Origin: Deltaproteobacteria bacterium
Lineage (GTDB): Bacteria > Desulfobacterota > Binatia > Binatales > Binataceae
Reading direction: 5' to 3'
Length of the DNA: 19,208 bases
Assembly (NCBI GenBank): GCA_021780585.1
Contig: JAJXYM010000019.1
Coordinates: 1-19,208 of the forward strand
Shown here piece by piece: positions 7,347-15,981 of this stretch. Position 1 is the stretch's first letter; each line of letters begins with the position of its first letter. The position numbers and the translations under genes were made by a program. The notes under the pieces were generated by a model. That model was not told the origin of the DNA. It was given only the letters and a program-made list of their open reading frames with translations, and made no database searches.

Positions 7347-8218
7347 GGCCGGGTATGCGAACGCCCGGCCCGCGCGCGCGGCTTTGCGGTCGCACGCTCC
7401 CGCGCGTCGGCGCCGATCAGCGCGAGCATCTCGCGCACCGCGCGCCTCATCCCGACGTTGACCGCGCGCGCGACGATCGCATGACCGATATGGAGCCATT
7501 CGATCCCGCCGCTCGCCGCGATCAGCCCGACGTTGCGATAGTTGAGCCCGTGGCCGGCGTTGACCTTGAGTCCGAGTCCGCGGCCCAGCTTGATCGCCGC
7601 GCGGAGCCGGTCAAGTTCCGCGCGCGCGTCGCCGCCCGCCTTGAGTTTGGCCGGCGCGGCGGAATCGCCCCCGCGTCCGTCACGGGCGATCGACGTGGCC
7701 GGCCGGGCGGCCAACTCCGCGTCGGCGGCGGCCGCGTAGGTCCCCGTATGCAGCTCGATGAAATCGGCGCCGAGACGCGCCGCCGCTTCCACCTGATGCG
7801 CTTCCGGATCGATAAACAGGCTCACCCCGATGCCGACCATCCGCATCCGATCGATCATTGGCGCAATCCGATCGGTCATCCCGGCCGCGTCGAGACCGCC
7901 TTCGGTGGTCAGCTCCTCGCGCCGTTCGGGCACCAGACAGACCTCGTTGGGCCGCAGCTCCATCGCGATTTCGACCATCTCCGCGACCGGCGCCATCTCC
8001 TGATTCAGGTCGATGCGGATCGCCTCACGCAGCCGGAACAGGTCGGTGTCCTGGATATGCCGGCGGTCCTCGCGCAGATGCACCGTGATCGCGCCGGCGC
8101 CGGCGCGCTCGGCGATCAGCGCCGCTTCAAGCGGATCGGGATAGTTGGCGCGCCGCGCCTGGCGCAGCGTCGCGACGTGATCGACGTTGACCCCGAGCCG
8201 GATCCGCGATCGTTTCAT
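7343..8218 (-). CDS. pdxJ: Pyridoxine 5'-phosphate synthase PdxJ
   Basis: Condenses 1-deoxyxylulose 5-phosphate with 3-amino-2-oxopropyl phosphate in the DXP-dependent vitamin B6 pathway. The TIM-barrel protein opens with LGVNVDHVATLRQAR (8-22). Catalytic-site segments are HLREDRRHI (47-55), LNQEMA (71-76), ELHTG (155-159) and NAGHGLNY (220-227). At 291 residues it is longer than the roughly 240 usual for the family: about 28 Ala/Gly/Arg/Asp-rich residues (about 172-200) are inserted after the ELHTG strand, and about 22 basic residues are added at the C-terminus. The ATG at 8218 overlaps the glmM stop as ATGA, with GGGAG 7 nt upstream. nnr overlaps its own stop. Confidence 0.95.
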   Translation of the reverse strand: MKRSRIRLGVNVDHVATLRQARRANYPDPLEAALIAERAGAGAITVHLREDRRHIQDTDLFRLREAIRIDLNQEMAPVAEMVEIAMELRPNEVCLVPERREELTTEGGLDAAGMTDRIAPMIDRMRMVGIGVSLFIDPEAHQVEAAARLGADFIELHTGTYAAAADAELAARPATSIARDGRGGDSAAPAKLKAGGDARAELDRLRAAIKLGRGLGLKVNAGHGLNYRNVGLIAASGGIEWLHIGHAIVARAVNVGMRRAVREMLALIGADARERATAKPRARAGRSHTRP

Positions 8219-9588
8219 TCCGCCGCTCCCAGCCGCCGGCCGATCGCCTCGGCGATCTCCCGCGCCAGCGCCGCGATTTCGCCTTCGTCCTCGCCTTCGA
8301 CCATCACCCGCGCGAGCATCTCGGTGCCCGAGTAGCGCACCAGCAGCCGGCCGCTGCCCTGGAGCCGCGCCTCGGCCGCCGCGATCGCGCGGGCGACTTC
8401 GGGCATCGACTCGAGCGGCGCGCGCTCGCGCACGCGCACGTTCTCGAGCACCTGCGGCGCGCGGCGCAGCGTGCGCAATTCGCTCAGTGGACGGCCGCTT
8501 TCGACCATCGCGGCCAGCGCCAGCAACGCGGTGATCAGGCCATCGCCGGTGGTCGAACAATCCATGAAGACGACATGGCCGGACTGCTCGCCGCCCAAGT
8601 TGTAGCCGTGGGCCCGCATCTCGCGCACCACCGCCGGATCGCCGACTTCCGTGCGCACCAGCCTGACGCCGGCGCGCGCGAGCGCCCGCTCGAGCCCGAA
8701 ATTGCTCATCACGGTGGCGACCACGGTGTTTTCATTGAGCCGGCCCCGCGCGGCCATCCGCGCGCCCATCAGCGCCATCATGTCGTCGCCGTCGAAGAGC
8801 TCGCCGCGCTCGTCCACCAGAATCGCGCGATCGCCGTCGCCGTCGAGCGCGATCCCGACATGCGCGCCCGACTTCAGCACGGCGGCGCGCAGGCGTTCCG
8901 GATGGACCGCGCCGCAACCGTCGTTGATATTGAGGCCGTTGGGTTCGCAGCCGATCGTCTCGACTTCGGCGCCGAGTTCGGCGAGCGCGTCGGGACCGAC
9001 CTTGTAGGCGGCGCCATGGGCGCAATCGATCGCCACGCGCAATCCGTCGAAGGTCAGATCGCGCGGCAGGCAGTTTTTGAGGAAGACCAGATAGCGGCCA
9101 ATCGCGTCGTCGATTCGCGCCGCCTTGCCGATATCGGCGCCGCGCGCCCGTTCACGTTCCAGCGCGCCGCCGTCCAGCGCCAGCTCCTCGATCCGCCGCT
9201 CGGTCGCGTCGTCGAGCTTGAAGCCCTCGCGCGAGAAGAATTTGATCCCGTTGTCGGCGAACGGATTATGCGACGCCGAAATCACCACGCCCGCGTCGGC
9301 CCGCATGCTGCGCGTCAGAAACGCGATTCCCGGCGTCGGCAGGGGACCCACCAGCCATACATCCGCGCCCATCGAACAGATTCCCGAGGCCATCGCGGTC
9401 TCCAGCATGTAGCCCGAGAGCCGCGTGTCCTTGCCGATCAGAATCCGCCGATGGCGTCCCGCGCTGGCGCGAAAGACATAGGCCAGCGCGCGTCCCAGCT
9501 TGAGCGCCGTTTCCGAAGTGATCGGCTCGAAGTTCGCGACCCCGCGCACTCCGTCCGTGCCGAATAGCCGCCCTTGCCCGTGGTTCAC
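8215..9588 (-). CDS. glmM: Phosphoglucosamine mutase GlmM
   Basis: Interconverts glucosamine 6-phosphate and glucosamine 1-phosphate for UDP-GlcNAc, and so for peptidoglycan and lipopolysaccharide. The 457-residue alpha-D-phosphohexomutase shows RLFGTDGVRG (7-16), the phosphoserine loop SASHNP (phosphorylated Ser at 106), the Mg site DGDGD (249-253), the sugar-binding GEQSGH (333-338) and the phosphate-binding RYSGTE (418-423). The segment usually reading GDRYV reads GDPAV here (Pro318). The start is a GTG that overlaps the ybbR stop as GTGA; it is accepted because FGTDGVRG falls at residue 9. cdaA and ybbR stand directly upstream, the arrangement known from Gram-positives in which CdaA, CdaR and GlmM interact. 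Confidence 0.97.
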   Translation of the reverse strand: MNHGQGRLFGTDGVRGVANFEPITSETALKLGRALAYVFRASAGRHRRILIGKDTRLSGYMLETAMASGICSMGADVWLVGPLPTPGIAFLTRSMRADAGVVISASHNPFADNGIKFFSREGFKLDDATERRIEELALDGGALERERARGADIGKAARIDDAIGRYLVFLKNCLPRDLTFDGLRVAIDCAHGAAYKVGPDALAELGAEVETIGCEPNGLNINDGCGAVHPERLRAAVLKSGAHVGIALDGDGDRAILVDERGELFDGDDMMALMGARMAARGRLNENTVVATVMSNFGLERALARAGVRLVRTEVGDPAVVREMRAHGYNLGGEQSGHVVFMDCSTTGDGLITALLALAAMVESGRPLSELRTLRRAPQVLENVRVRERAPLESMPEVARAIAAAEARLQGSGRLLVRYSGTEMLARVMVEGEDEGEIAALAREIAEAIGRRLGAAE

Positions 9589-10610
9589 CCGTTGCGCGCC
9601 TGCCCCTCGCGATACATCTTCACCCTTACCCGCGCCGGCGACTGCCGCACCAGCGCGACATCGTCGGGCAAATTCACCTGCACCGGCAGATTATAGGTTC
9701 CCGCGGTCAATCCGTCCGCCTCGACGTACACGGCGCCGCGCAAATCCAGCTTCGCCAGCGTCAGCAACGGACCCCGCAGGACCATCGTCACTCGCCGCGG
9801 TTCGACGCGATAGCGAAAGCCGGTGTCGCGCACCTGCACCGGCAAGCCGCGGAACTCGCGGCTCGCAATCACCGGCGCCAGCGTCACCTTGGCCTCGACC
9901 TCGCCGGTCGCGAGCCGGATCGCGCCGCCCGGCGTCATCAGATCGACCGTCCGGTCGAGGTCGGCGCTGATTCCCTCGATCGCGAGCGGCTCGGTTTCCA
10001 CCTCGTCAACCCGGGCGACCTCGCGGCTCGGCCCGCGCACGCCGACCTGGGCCGGAGCCACGTCCGTCGCCGCCACCTTGTAACCCTCGGCCGGAGCGCC
10101 CTCGGTCACCAGCCGCACGGCGACATTGCGCGTCACGATCTTGTCGATTTCGAGCACGATCTGCGACGGCAGCACGCTGGTGACGCTGGTCTGGCGCGGC
10201 ACCGCGAACGAGTCGGGACCGATTTTGAACGAGGCCTGGCCGATACCCACGCCGGTCAAATCCAGATGCAGCGTCAGGCGCGCGGGATCGATCAGCGAAA
10301 GCAGCGTGCGTGGTCCCGAGACCTGAATCCGCACAAACTCCGGATGGGAATTCGTGATGATGAAGCCGGGCGGCAAATCACGATAACTGATCGGCGCCTG
10401 AAAGGATTCGAGCGCCCCATGCTGCCCCGCGTTGACGAACATCCACAGGCCCACCGCCAGCGCCAGCGAGAGCAGCTTGAGCCCGACGTTTCGCCGGATT
10501 CCGCGCCCGAACCCGGCGATGCGCGCGCGCCGCTCGCGCCCGGCGTCCATGCGCGTTGCGCGCCCGCCCGGCGGCGGCTTGCCCGGAGTCGTGATCATCG
10601 GGGTCGCCAT
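9585..10610 (-). CDS. ybbR: YbbR-domain membrane protein (CdaR-like)
   Basis: Likely membrane-anchored partner of the diadenylate cyclase encoded just upstream. With the ATG at 10610 the protein has 341 residues: a basic cytoplasmic N-terminus, one membrane segment (NVGLKLLSLALAVGLWMFV, about 41-59), then an extracytoplasmic beta-rich region with about three to four YbbR repeats. Phrases typical of the repeat are ISYRDLPPGF, VRIQVSGPR and VGVRGPSREV. The start is uncertain. A TTG at 10652 has AGGAG only 3 nt upstream, and an ATG at 10550 would leave a shorter N-terminus nearer the family norm. The gene sits between cdaA and glmM, with a GTGA overlap to the latter. In Firmicutes CdaR modulates CdaA; that role here is inferred from synteny. 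Confidence 0.9.
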   Translation of the reverse strand: MATPMITTPGKPPPGGRATRMDAGRERRARIAGFGRGIRRNVGLKLLSLALAVGLWMFVNAGQHGALESFQAPISYRDLPPGFIITNSHPEFVRIQVSGPRTLLSLIDPARLTLHLDLTGVGIGQASFKIGPDSFAVPRQTSVTSVLPSQIVLEIDKIVTRNVAVRLVTEGAPAEGYKVAATDVAPAQVGVRGPSREVARVDEVETEPLAIEGISADLDRTVDLMTPGGAIRLATGEVEAKVTLAPVIASREFRGLPVQVRDTGFRYRVEPRRVTMVLRGPLLTLAKLDLRGAVYVEADGLTAGTYNLPVQVNLPDDVALVRQSPARVRVKMYREGQARNG

Positions 10611-10658
10611 GGTTTCGCCCGTCCGCGCGCGCCGCTTCGCCAGCGTTCGCAAGCGCTC

Positions 10659-11411
10659 CTACGCCGGCAGCGCCTGCAAGGTTTCCAGCACCGCGTTGGC
10701 GTCCAGTCCGCGCCGCAGCGCGCCGTGATGGGCGACGGAGACGGCGCCGTCCTCCTCCGAGACCACCAGCACCACCGCGTCGTTGTCCTCGGTCAGCCCG
10801 ATCGCCGCGCGATGGCGCGTGCCGAGCGCGAGGCTGACGTTGGGATTCGACGACAGCGGCAGCAGGCAGGCCGCCGCGACCACGCGATCGCCCTTGATAA
10901 TCGCCGCGCCGTCATGCAACGGCGAGCCGCGCATGAAGATCGTCTCGAGCAGCTCGGGCGAGACCCGGCCGTCGATCACGCGTCCGGTATCGACGAAATC
11001 CTGCAGTCCGACCTCCTGTTCGAGCACGATCAGGGCGCCGATTCGGCGCGCCGAAAGCCATGCCGCCGCGTCGGTCAGCTCCTGCGCGATACTGGCGACG
11101 TTGGTGCGCGAGGTGAAAAACGAACGCGCCCCCAGTCCGGTCAGGGCGCGGCGGATATCGGCCTGGAAAATCACCACCAGAATCACGATCAGGGAGCCGA
11201 AGAAATTGTTCAGCAGCCAGTTGAGCGTGAACAGACCGAGCATCTGCGAGCCGACGAAAGCGCCGGCCACGATCCCCAGCCCGACCACCATCTGCGCCGT
11301 CCGGGTCGCGCGAATCAGCAGCGCGATCCGATAAATCACGTACGCGACAATCAGGACGTCGAGCACGTCCTGCCAGCGCGGCATGGGTATTACCGAGATA
11401 AAGCCGTGCAT
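10659..11411 (-). CDS. cdaA: Diadenylate cyclase CdaA (DacA)
   Basis: Makes cyclic di-AMP from two ATP at the inner membrane. The 250-residue protein has three N-terminal hydrophobic segments (about 17-33, 40-60 and 65-83), then the DAC domain with the catalytic DGA in LHDGAA (165-170) and the RHR triad in GTRHRAAIG (197-205), as in active cyclases. The cdaA-ybbR-glmM order matches the classical c-di-AMP cluster. The ATG lies 9 nt after the folP stop, with GAGG close in front. An alternative ATG at codon 10 would remove only non-conserved residues. Confidence 0.96.
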   Translation of the reverse strand: MHGFISVIPMPRWQDVLDVLIVAYVIYRIALLIRATRTAQMVVGLGIVAGAFVGSQMLGLFTLNWLLNNFFGSLIVILVVIFQADIRRALTGLGARSFFTSRTNVASIAQELTDAAAWLSARRIGALIVLEQEVGLQDFVDTGRVIDGRVSPELLETIFMRGSPLHDGAAIIKGDRVVAAACLLPLSSNPNVSLALGTRHRAAIGLTEDNDAVVLVVSEEDGAVSVAHHGALRRGLDANAVLETLQALPA

Positions 11412-11420
11412 CGCCTCGCG

Positions 11421-12383
11421 TCAGACGCGACCCTCCGCCGCGATCGCCGCCGCCATCCGCACCACCGCCGCCGTCGCGCCCGCGTCATGCGCCCGGATAA
11501 TCGACGCGCCGGCGGCGATCGCCAGCGCATGCGCCGCGGCGTTCGCTAACTCCACCGCTCCCGCGCCCTCGCCCGCCAGCGCGCGCACGAAGCGCTTGCG
11601 CGAGGCGCCCACCAATATCGGAAAGCCTAGCGCGCCGAGCCGCCACAAACCACCCATCAGGATCAGGTTATGGCGCCCGGTCTTGGCAAAGCCCAGCCCC
11701 GGATCGAGGATAATGCGCGACCGCGCGATTCCCGCCGCGATCGCGAACCGCGCCCGCGCGGCAAGATAACGCACGACCTCGTCCAGCACGTTGCGGTAGC
11801 GGGTATGGCGCGCATGGTCGGTCGGCCCGCCCCGCATATGCATCAGGACGACGGCCGCGCGGGCCTTGGCGACCACGGCGGCCATCCCGGGGTCGTGCTC
11901 GAGCGCGCTGATGTCGTTGATAATCGCGGCGCCCGCCGCAAGCGCCGCGCGCGCCACGACGGCGCGCCGGGTATCGACCGAGATCGGCGCGCGCAGCTTT
12001 CCCGCCAGCCGCTCGATCACCGGCATCACGCGCGCCAACTCGGTATCGGCGGAAACGGCGATGGCGCCGACGGGCCGGGTTGATTCGCCGCCAATATCGA
12101 TAATCGCCGCGCCGGCCGCCTCCATCGCGAGCGCGTGGTCGACCGCACGGGCCGGTTCGAGATAGCGTCCGCCGTCGGAAAACGAATCGGGCGTGACGTT
12201 GAGGATGCCCATCACGGCGGGCAGGCGAATAATCCTGCCGTCGGCGAGCCGCAAGGAGCGCGGCCGAGGCGCGGCCGGCGGACGCCGAAAGCGGCGGGGA
12301 TTCGGGATCGGCGTATCCGACGGCGCCACTCCAAATGCGGACGGCGCGACCGTGACCGCGCCGTGGCGAGCGCCACGCTTCAC
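11421..12383 (-). CDS. folP: Dihydropteroate synthase FolP
   Basis: Joins p-aminobenzoate to 6-hydroxymethyl-7,8-dihydropterin diphosphate in folate synthesis; the target of sulfonamides. The TIM-barrel motifs are NVTPDSFSDGG (62-72), GGESTRP (98-104), DTRR (137-140), the ND of INDISA (156-157), DPGLGFAK (227-234) and GASRKRF (259-265), with RAHD (297-300) near the end. At 320 residues it has about 40 extra residues at the N-terminus, rich in Pro and Arg, before the first conserved strand. The GTG start at 12383 has a GGTGA-like site and lies 15 nt after ftsH. A shorter form cannot be excluded, but no good ATG occurs before codon 58, which lies inside the conserved MGILNVTPDS. Confidence 0.95.
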   Translation of the reverse strand: MKRGARHGAVTVAPSAFGVAPSDTPIPNPRRFRRPPAAPRPRSLRLADGRIIRLPAVMGILNVTPDSFSDGGRYLEPARAVDHALAMEAAGAAIIDIGGESTRPVGAIAVSADTELARVMPVIERLAGKLRAPISVDTRRAVVARAALAAGAAIINDISALEHDPGMAAVVAKARAAVVLMHMRGGPTDHARHTRYRNVLDEVVRYLAARARFAIAAGIARSRIILDPGLGFAKTGRHNLILMGGLWRLGALGFPILVGASRKRFVRALAGEGAGAVELANAAAHALAIAAGASIIRAHDAGATAAVVRMAAAIAAEGRV

Positions 12384-12398
12384 GCCGTCACCGCCCGC

Positions 12399-14342
12399 TC
12401 AGGCGAGCGAGGGCTTGGGCGCGACAATTCCGGGCGCGGAGGTTTCGCCTTCGGCCACCCGCGGCTTTTCGCGCGGCGCCGGAGCGCCTCCGGACGGCGG
12501 CGCCGCGGGCGCGACGGGCGGTTCGCTGGCCGGCAGCGGACGGCCTTCACGATGCGCCTCGACCATCGCGGCCACTTCCGCCCCGTCGACGACTTCCTTC
12601 TCAAGCAGCCGGTCGGCGAGCGCGTGCAGCAGCACGACATGGTCGGTCAGCAGTTTGCGCGCGTCATTGTAGGCCTGATCGACCAGCCGGCGCACCTCGC
12701 GATCGATTTCGACGGCGGTGCGCTCCGAGTAGTCCTTGGAATGCGCGATATCGCGGCCCAGGAAAATCTGCTCCTCATGCTTGCCGAAGGTCATCGGGCC
12801 AAGCTCCTCGCTCATGCCCCATTCGCAGACCATCTTGCGGGCGAGTTCGGTGGCCCGCTCGATATCGCTGCCCGCGCCGGTCCACATCTCGTTGAAGACC
12901 ATCTGCTCCGCGACCCGACCGCCGAACAGCACCGCCAGCGTGGTCATCAGATAGCCGCGCGAATGGGTATAGCGGTCGTCCATCGGCAACTGCTGGGTCA
13001 CGCCGAGCGCCATGCCGCGTGGAATGATCGTAACCTTGTGGAGCGGGTCGCCGCCCGACTGCAGCGCCGCGACCAGCGCATGGCCCGATTCGTGATAGGC
13101 GACCTTGCGCCGCTCCTCCTGCGACATCACCATCGAGCGCCGCTCGGCTCCCATCAGGACCTTGTCCTTGGCCAGCTCGAAATCGGTCATCTCGACCTTT
13201 TCCTTGCTGTGCCGAGCGGCCAGCAGAGCGGCTTCATTGACCAGATTTTCCAGGTCGGCGCCGGCGAAGCCCGAGGTCGAACGCGCCAGCCGCGCCACAT
13301 CAACGTCATCGTTGAGCGGCACCTTGCGGGTATGGACTTTCAGGATTCCTTCGCGGCCCTTCACGTCCGGCCGCGGCACGACCACGCGCCGATCGAAACG
13401 GCCGGGACGCAGCAGCGCGGGGTCGAGCACGTCGGGCCGATTCGTCGCGGCGACCAGGATCACGCCCTCGTTCGCTTCGAAACCGTCCATCTCGACCAGC
13501 AACTGATTTAGCGTCTGCTCGCGTTCGTCATGGCCGCCGCCGAGTCCGGCTCCGCGATGGCGTCCGACGGCGTCGATTTCATCGATAAAAATGATGCAGG
13601 GCGCATGCTTTTTGCCCTGCACGAAGAGGTCGCGGACGCGCGAGGCGCCCACGCCAACGAACATCTCGACAAAGTCCGAGCCGGAGATCGAGAAGAACGG
13701 CACGCCCGCTTCGCCCGCGATCGCGCGCGCCAGCAGGGTTTTGCCGGTTCCCGGCGGTCCGACCAGCAGGACGCCCTTGGGAATCCGGCCGCCGAGGCGG
13801 GTGAAGCGTTTCGGATCCTTGAGGAAAAGGATGATCTCTTCGAGTTCGTCCTTGGCCTCGTCGATTCCGGCAACGTCGGCGAAAGTTACCTTATGGGTGT
13901 TTTCGGTCAGCAGTTTGGCGCGGCTTTTGCCAAACGACATGGCCTTGCCGCCGCCAATCTGCATCTGGCGCATGAAGAAGATCCAGACCGCGACCAGCAG
14001 CAGCATCGGGAACCACTGCAGCAATACCTCCATCCACAAGGGATTGCCGTCGGGCGGACGGGCCGCAATCTTGACGCCGCGGTCGCGCAGCGTCTTGACC
14101 AGTTCCGGATCCTGCGGCGCGTAGGTCTTGAAATGCTCGCCGTTGGCGCCTTCGCCGGAGATGGTGTTGCCCTGGATCGTGACCTCGGCGACCTGCCCCT
14201 TTTCAACCTGGTTAAGGAAATCGGAGAAGATTATTTCGGGCGAACGCGGTTGCTGGCGGCTGAAGAAATTGAACAGCAGCAGGAGCATCAGGACCAGCAC
14301 CAGCCACAGCGCGATATTGCGGGAAACCTGGTTCATTTTCAT
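12399..14342 (-). CDS. ftsH: ATP-dependent zinc metalloprotease FtsH
   Basis: Membrane-anchored AAA+ protease that removes damaged or regulated membrane and soluble proteins. The 647-residue protein has TM1 (about 10-27), a periplasmic domain, TM2 (about 104-124), then the AAA domain with Walker A GPPGTGKT (195-202), pore motif MFVGVGASR (227-235), Walker B IIFIDEID (250-257) and second region of homology NRPDVLDPALLRPGRFDR (301-318). The peptidase domain has HESGH (417-421) and GSDIERAT (491-498), with the third zinc ligand Asp. The C-terminal tail (about 600-647) is Pro/Ala-rich and disordered in appearance. Two ATGs are possible (14342 and 14336), and neither has a clear Shine-Dalgarno. 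It lies 24 nt after tilS, as in many Proteobacteria and Firmicutes. Confidence 0.98.
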   Translation of the reverse strand: MKMNQVSRNIALWLVLVLMLLLLFNFFSRQQPRSPEIIFSDFLNQVEKGQVAEVTIQGNTISGEGANGEHFKTYAPQDPELVKTLRDRGVKIAARPPDGNPLWMEVLLQWFPMLLLVAVWIFFMRQMQIGGGKAMSFGKSRAKLLTENTHKVTFADVAGIDEAKDELEEIILFLKDPKRFTRLGGRIPKGVLLVGPPGTGKTLLARAIAGEAGVPFFSISGSDFVEMFVGVGASRVRDLFVQGKKHAPCIIFIDEIDAVGRHRGAGLGGGHDEREQTLNQLLVEMDGFEANEGVILVAATNRPDVLDPALLRPGRFDRRVVVPRPDVKGREGILKVHTRKVPLNDDVDVARLARSTSGFAGADLENLVNEAALLAARHSKEKVEMTDFELAKDKVLMGAERRSMVMSQEERRKVAYHESGHALVAALQSGGDPLHKVTIIPRGMALGVTQQLPMDDRYTHSRGYLMTTLAVLFGGRVAEQMVFNEMWTGAGSDIERATELARKMVCEWGMSEELGPMTFGKHEEQIFLGRDIAHSKDYSERTAVEIDREVRRLVDQAYNDARKLLTDHVVLLHALADRLLEKEVVDGAEVAAMVEAHREGRPLPASEPPVAPAAPPSGGAPAPREKPRVAEGETSAPGIVAPKPSLA

Positions 14343-14366
14343 GGAAAAGGTATCACGTCGTTTGAA

Positions 14367-15797
14367 TTACAAGCAACGCGCCGGTCGCGCTTCGCTTGTG
14401 GGTTGCGCTTCGATTTCGAGCACCGCGCGAGTCGCCGGAGTGATCAGTCCGTGACGGCCGCGCATCAGGCCGGGAATCCATACGATCGCGCCGTCCGCGA
14501 CCACCATCGGCCATGCCGCCCGCCGCGAGCGGGGCGTCTTGCGGTCGACGAAGAGGTCCTGAACCTTGCGCGTACCGGTCATTCCGAGCGGCGCGATTCG
14601 ATCACCATATGTAAAGTTACGCACGATTAGCCCATTGTGAATTGCGTCCGCGTCGAACCAGGCGCGATACGTATGGCGCGAACCTTGCTTATTGGACACG
14701 AACTCCACCGCGGTGTCCGAAAAAATCCGCGCCGCGAAGCGCATACCCGTCGCCGGCGCCACCGTCACGCCCGGACATACCAGCGGAATCGCGAACTTCG
14801 GCGCGTCGGGAGCGTCGCCAATTTGTTCCAGCGACGCGATTCCGTAAGCGAGCCGCATCCGCCATCCGCCGGGCAGCGCCGCGACCGTTCCGGTGATCCC
14901 GTTCGCACAAAGCTCGCGCATCAGATCGATTTGATAGCGGTTCACCCGGCGCAGGTCGCCAAGCGCGCCCCGAAGCCACTCCCGGATAACCGCGGCCGCC
15001 AAAGCGACCGGCAGGGCGCCGAATCCGGCCAGATCGAGTCGTCCAGAGCCGTCGCGCCGCCGGCTCAGTTCGGCCGCCGCGGCGGCGGCGAGGAACTCGT
15101 CGAGGTCGCGCAACTCCGACGCCAGCCCGGCCAGCCTGCGCGTTAAGCCGGGCGCGTAATCGCGTTCGAGAATCGGAATCAGCTCGTGGCGGAGCCGATT
15201 GCGCAGGAAGCGTGGCGCAAGATTCGTGCTGTCGCTCACGTATGCGGCGCCGAGCGCGGCCAGATAGGCGAGAATTCGCGCGCGCGACACGGCGAGCAGC
15301 GGCCGGATAATGCCGTCCGGTCGGGACGGCGCGATCGCGGCCAGTCCGGCAATCCCGGCGCCACGCATCAGCCGCATCAGCACGGTCTCAGCCTGATCGT
15401 CGCGATTATGCGCCAGCGCGATAAATTCAGCGCCGAAGTGGCGCGCCGCGCGGGCCAGAAATTCGTGCCGGGCGCGGCGCGCCCGCTCCTCGAGATTCCC
15501 GCCAGCCGCCAGACCCGCGGCATCTTCGACCATCAATTCGATTCCGAGCTTCGCGCAGAGCGCGCGGACGAAATTCTCGTCGCGATCGGCCTCGACCGGG
15601 CGCATCCGATGGTTCAGATGGGCCGCGACGAGCGGCGCGCCGGTCACGCGACCCAACCGGGTCAGCGCATGGATCAGGGCGACCGAATCGGGACCGCCCG
15701 AAAGCGCGACCAGCACCTTCGCCGCCGGCGTCACGCCCGCCGCGGCAAGCGCGGCGGCGACCCGGTTCTCAACGGCGGTAGTGACGCGCGTGTCCAT
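14367..15797 (-). CDS. tilS: tRNA(Ile)-lysidine synthase TilS
   Basis: Modifies C34 of the CAU-anticodon tRNA-Ile to lysidine so that it reads AUA. The 476-residue protein has the PP-loop ATP site SGGPDS (33-38), HNRDDQAETVLMRLMRG (130-146), DSTN (189-192) and RNRLRHELIP (199-208), then the TilS substrate-binding and C-terminal domains (the GTRKVQDLFVDRKTPR region near the end). ATG at 15797 is preferred over the in-frame TTG two codons upstream. It is the first gene of the tilS-ftsH-folP array. A TATACT box sits 8 nt before the ATG and there is no Shine-Dalgarno, so the message may be nearly leaderless. Confidence 0.96.
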   Translation of the reverse strand: MDTRVTTAVENRVAAALAAAGVTPAAKVLVALSGGPDSVALIHALTRLGRVTGAPLVAAHLNHRMRPVEADRDENFVRALCAKLGIELMVEDAAGLAAGGNLEERARRARHEFLARAARHFGAEFIALAHNRDDQAETVLMRLMRGAGIAGLAAIAPSRPDGIIRPLLAVSRARILAYLAALGAAYVSDSTNLAPRFLRNRLRHELIPILERDYAPGLTRRLAGLASELRDLDEFLAAAAAAELSRRRDGSGRLDLAGFGALPVALAAAVIREWLRGALGDLRRVNRYQIDLMRELCANGITGTVAALPGGWRMRLAYGIASLEQIGDAPDAPKFAIPLVCPGVTVAPATGMRFAARIFSDTAVEFVSNKQGSRHTYRAWFDADAIHNGLIVRNFTYGDRIAPLGMTGTRKVQDLFVDRKTPRSRRAAWPMVVADGAIVWIPGLMRGRHGLITPATRAVLEIEAQPTSEARPARCL

Positions 15798-15805
15798 AAT
15801 CAAAC

Positions 15806-15811
15806 AGTATA
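15806..15811 (-). promoter_or_regulatory. Candidate -10 box of tilS
   Basis: TATACT matches the sigma70 -10 at five of six positions and is followed after 8 nt by the tilS ATG. No convincing -35 lies 16-18 bp upstream (CCACCG at 17 bp). If used, transcription would begin within a few bases of the start codon. The 184-bp gap between cbpM and tilS holds no gene or clear terminator that I can see. Confidence 0.4.
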
Positions 15812-15981
15812 GCGGATTGATCGGCCAACGGTGGTCGAAAATTCAGGCGCCGGCCGCTCGCCGTTACGATCGCCGCGGCTTCGCCCAAAAGCCACGATGC
15901 TTGTCATATGTTCCGTATACCAGCGGCGCCAGCGCCGTCCCGAGCCGTCCCGGCGTGTCCCGAGGCGCCCAATGCGACGGC

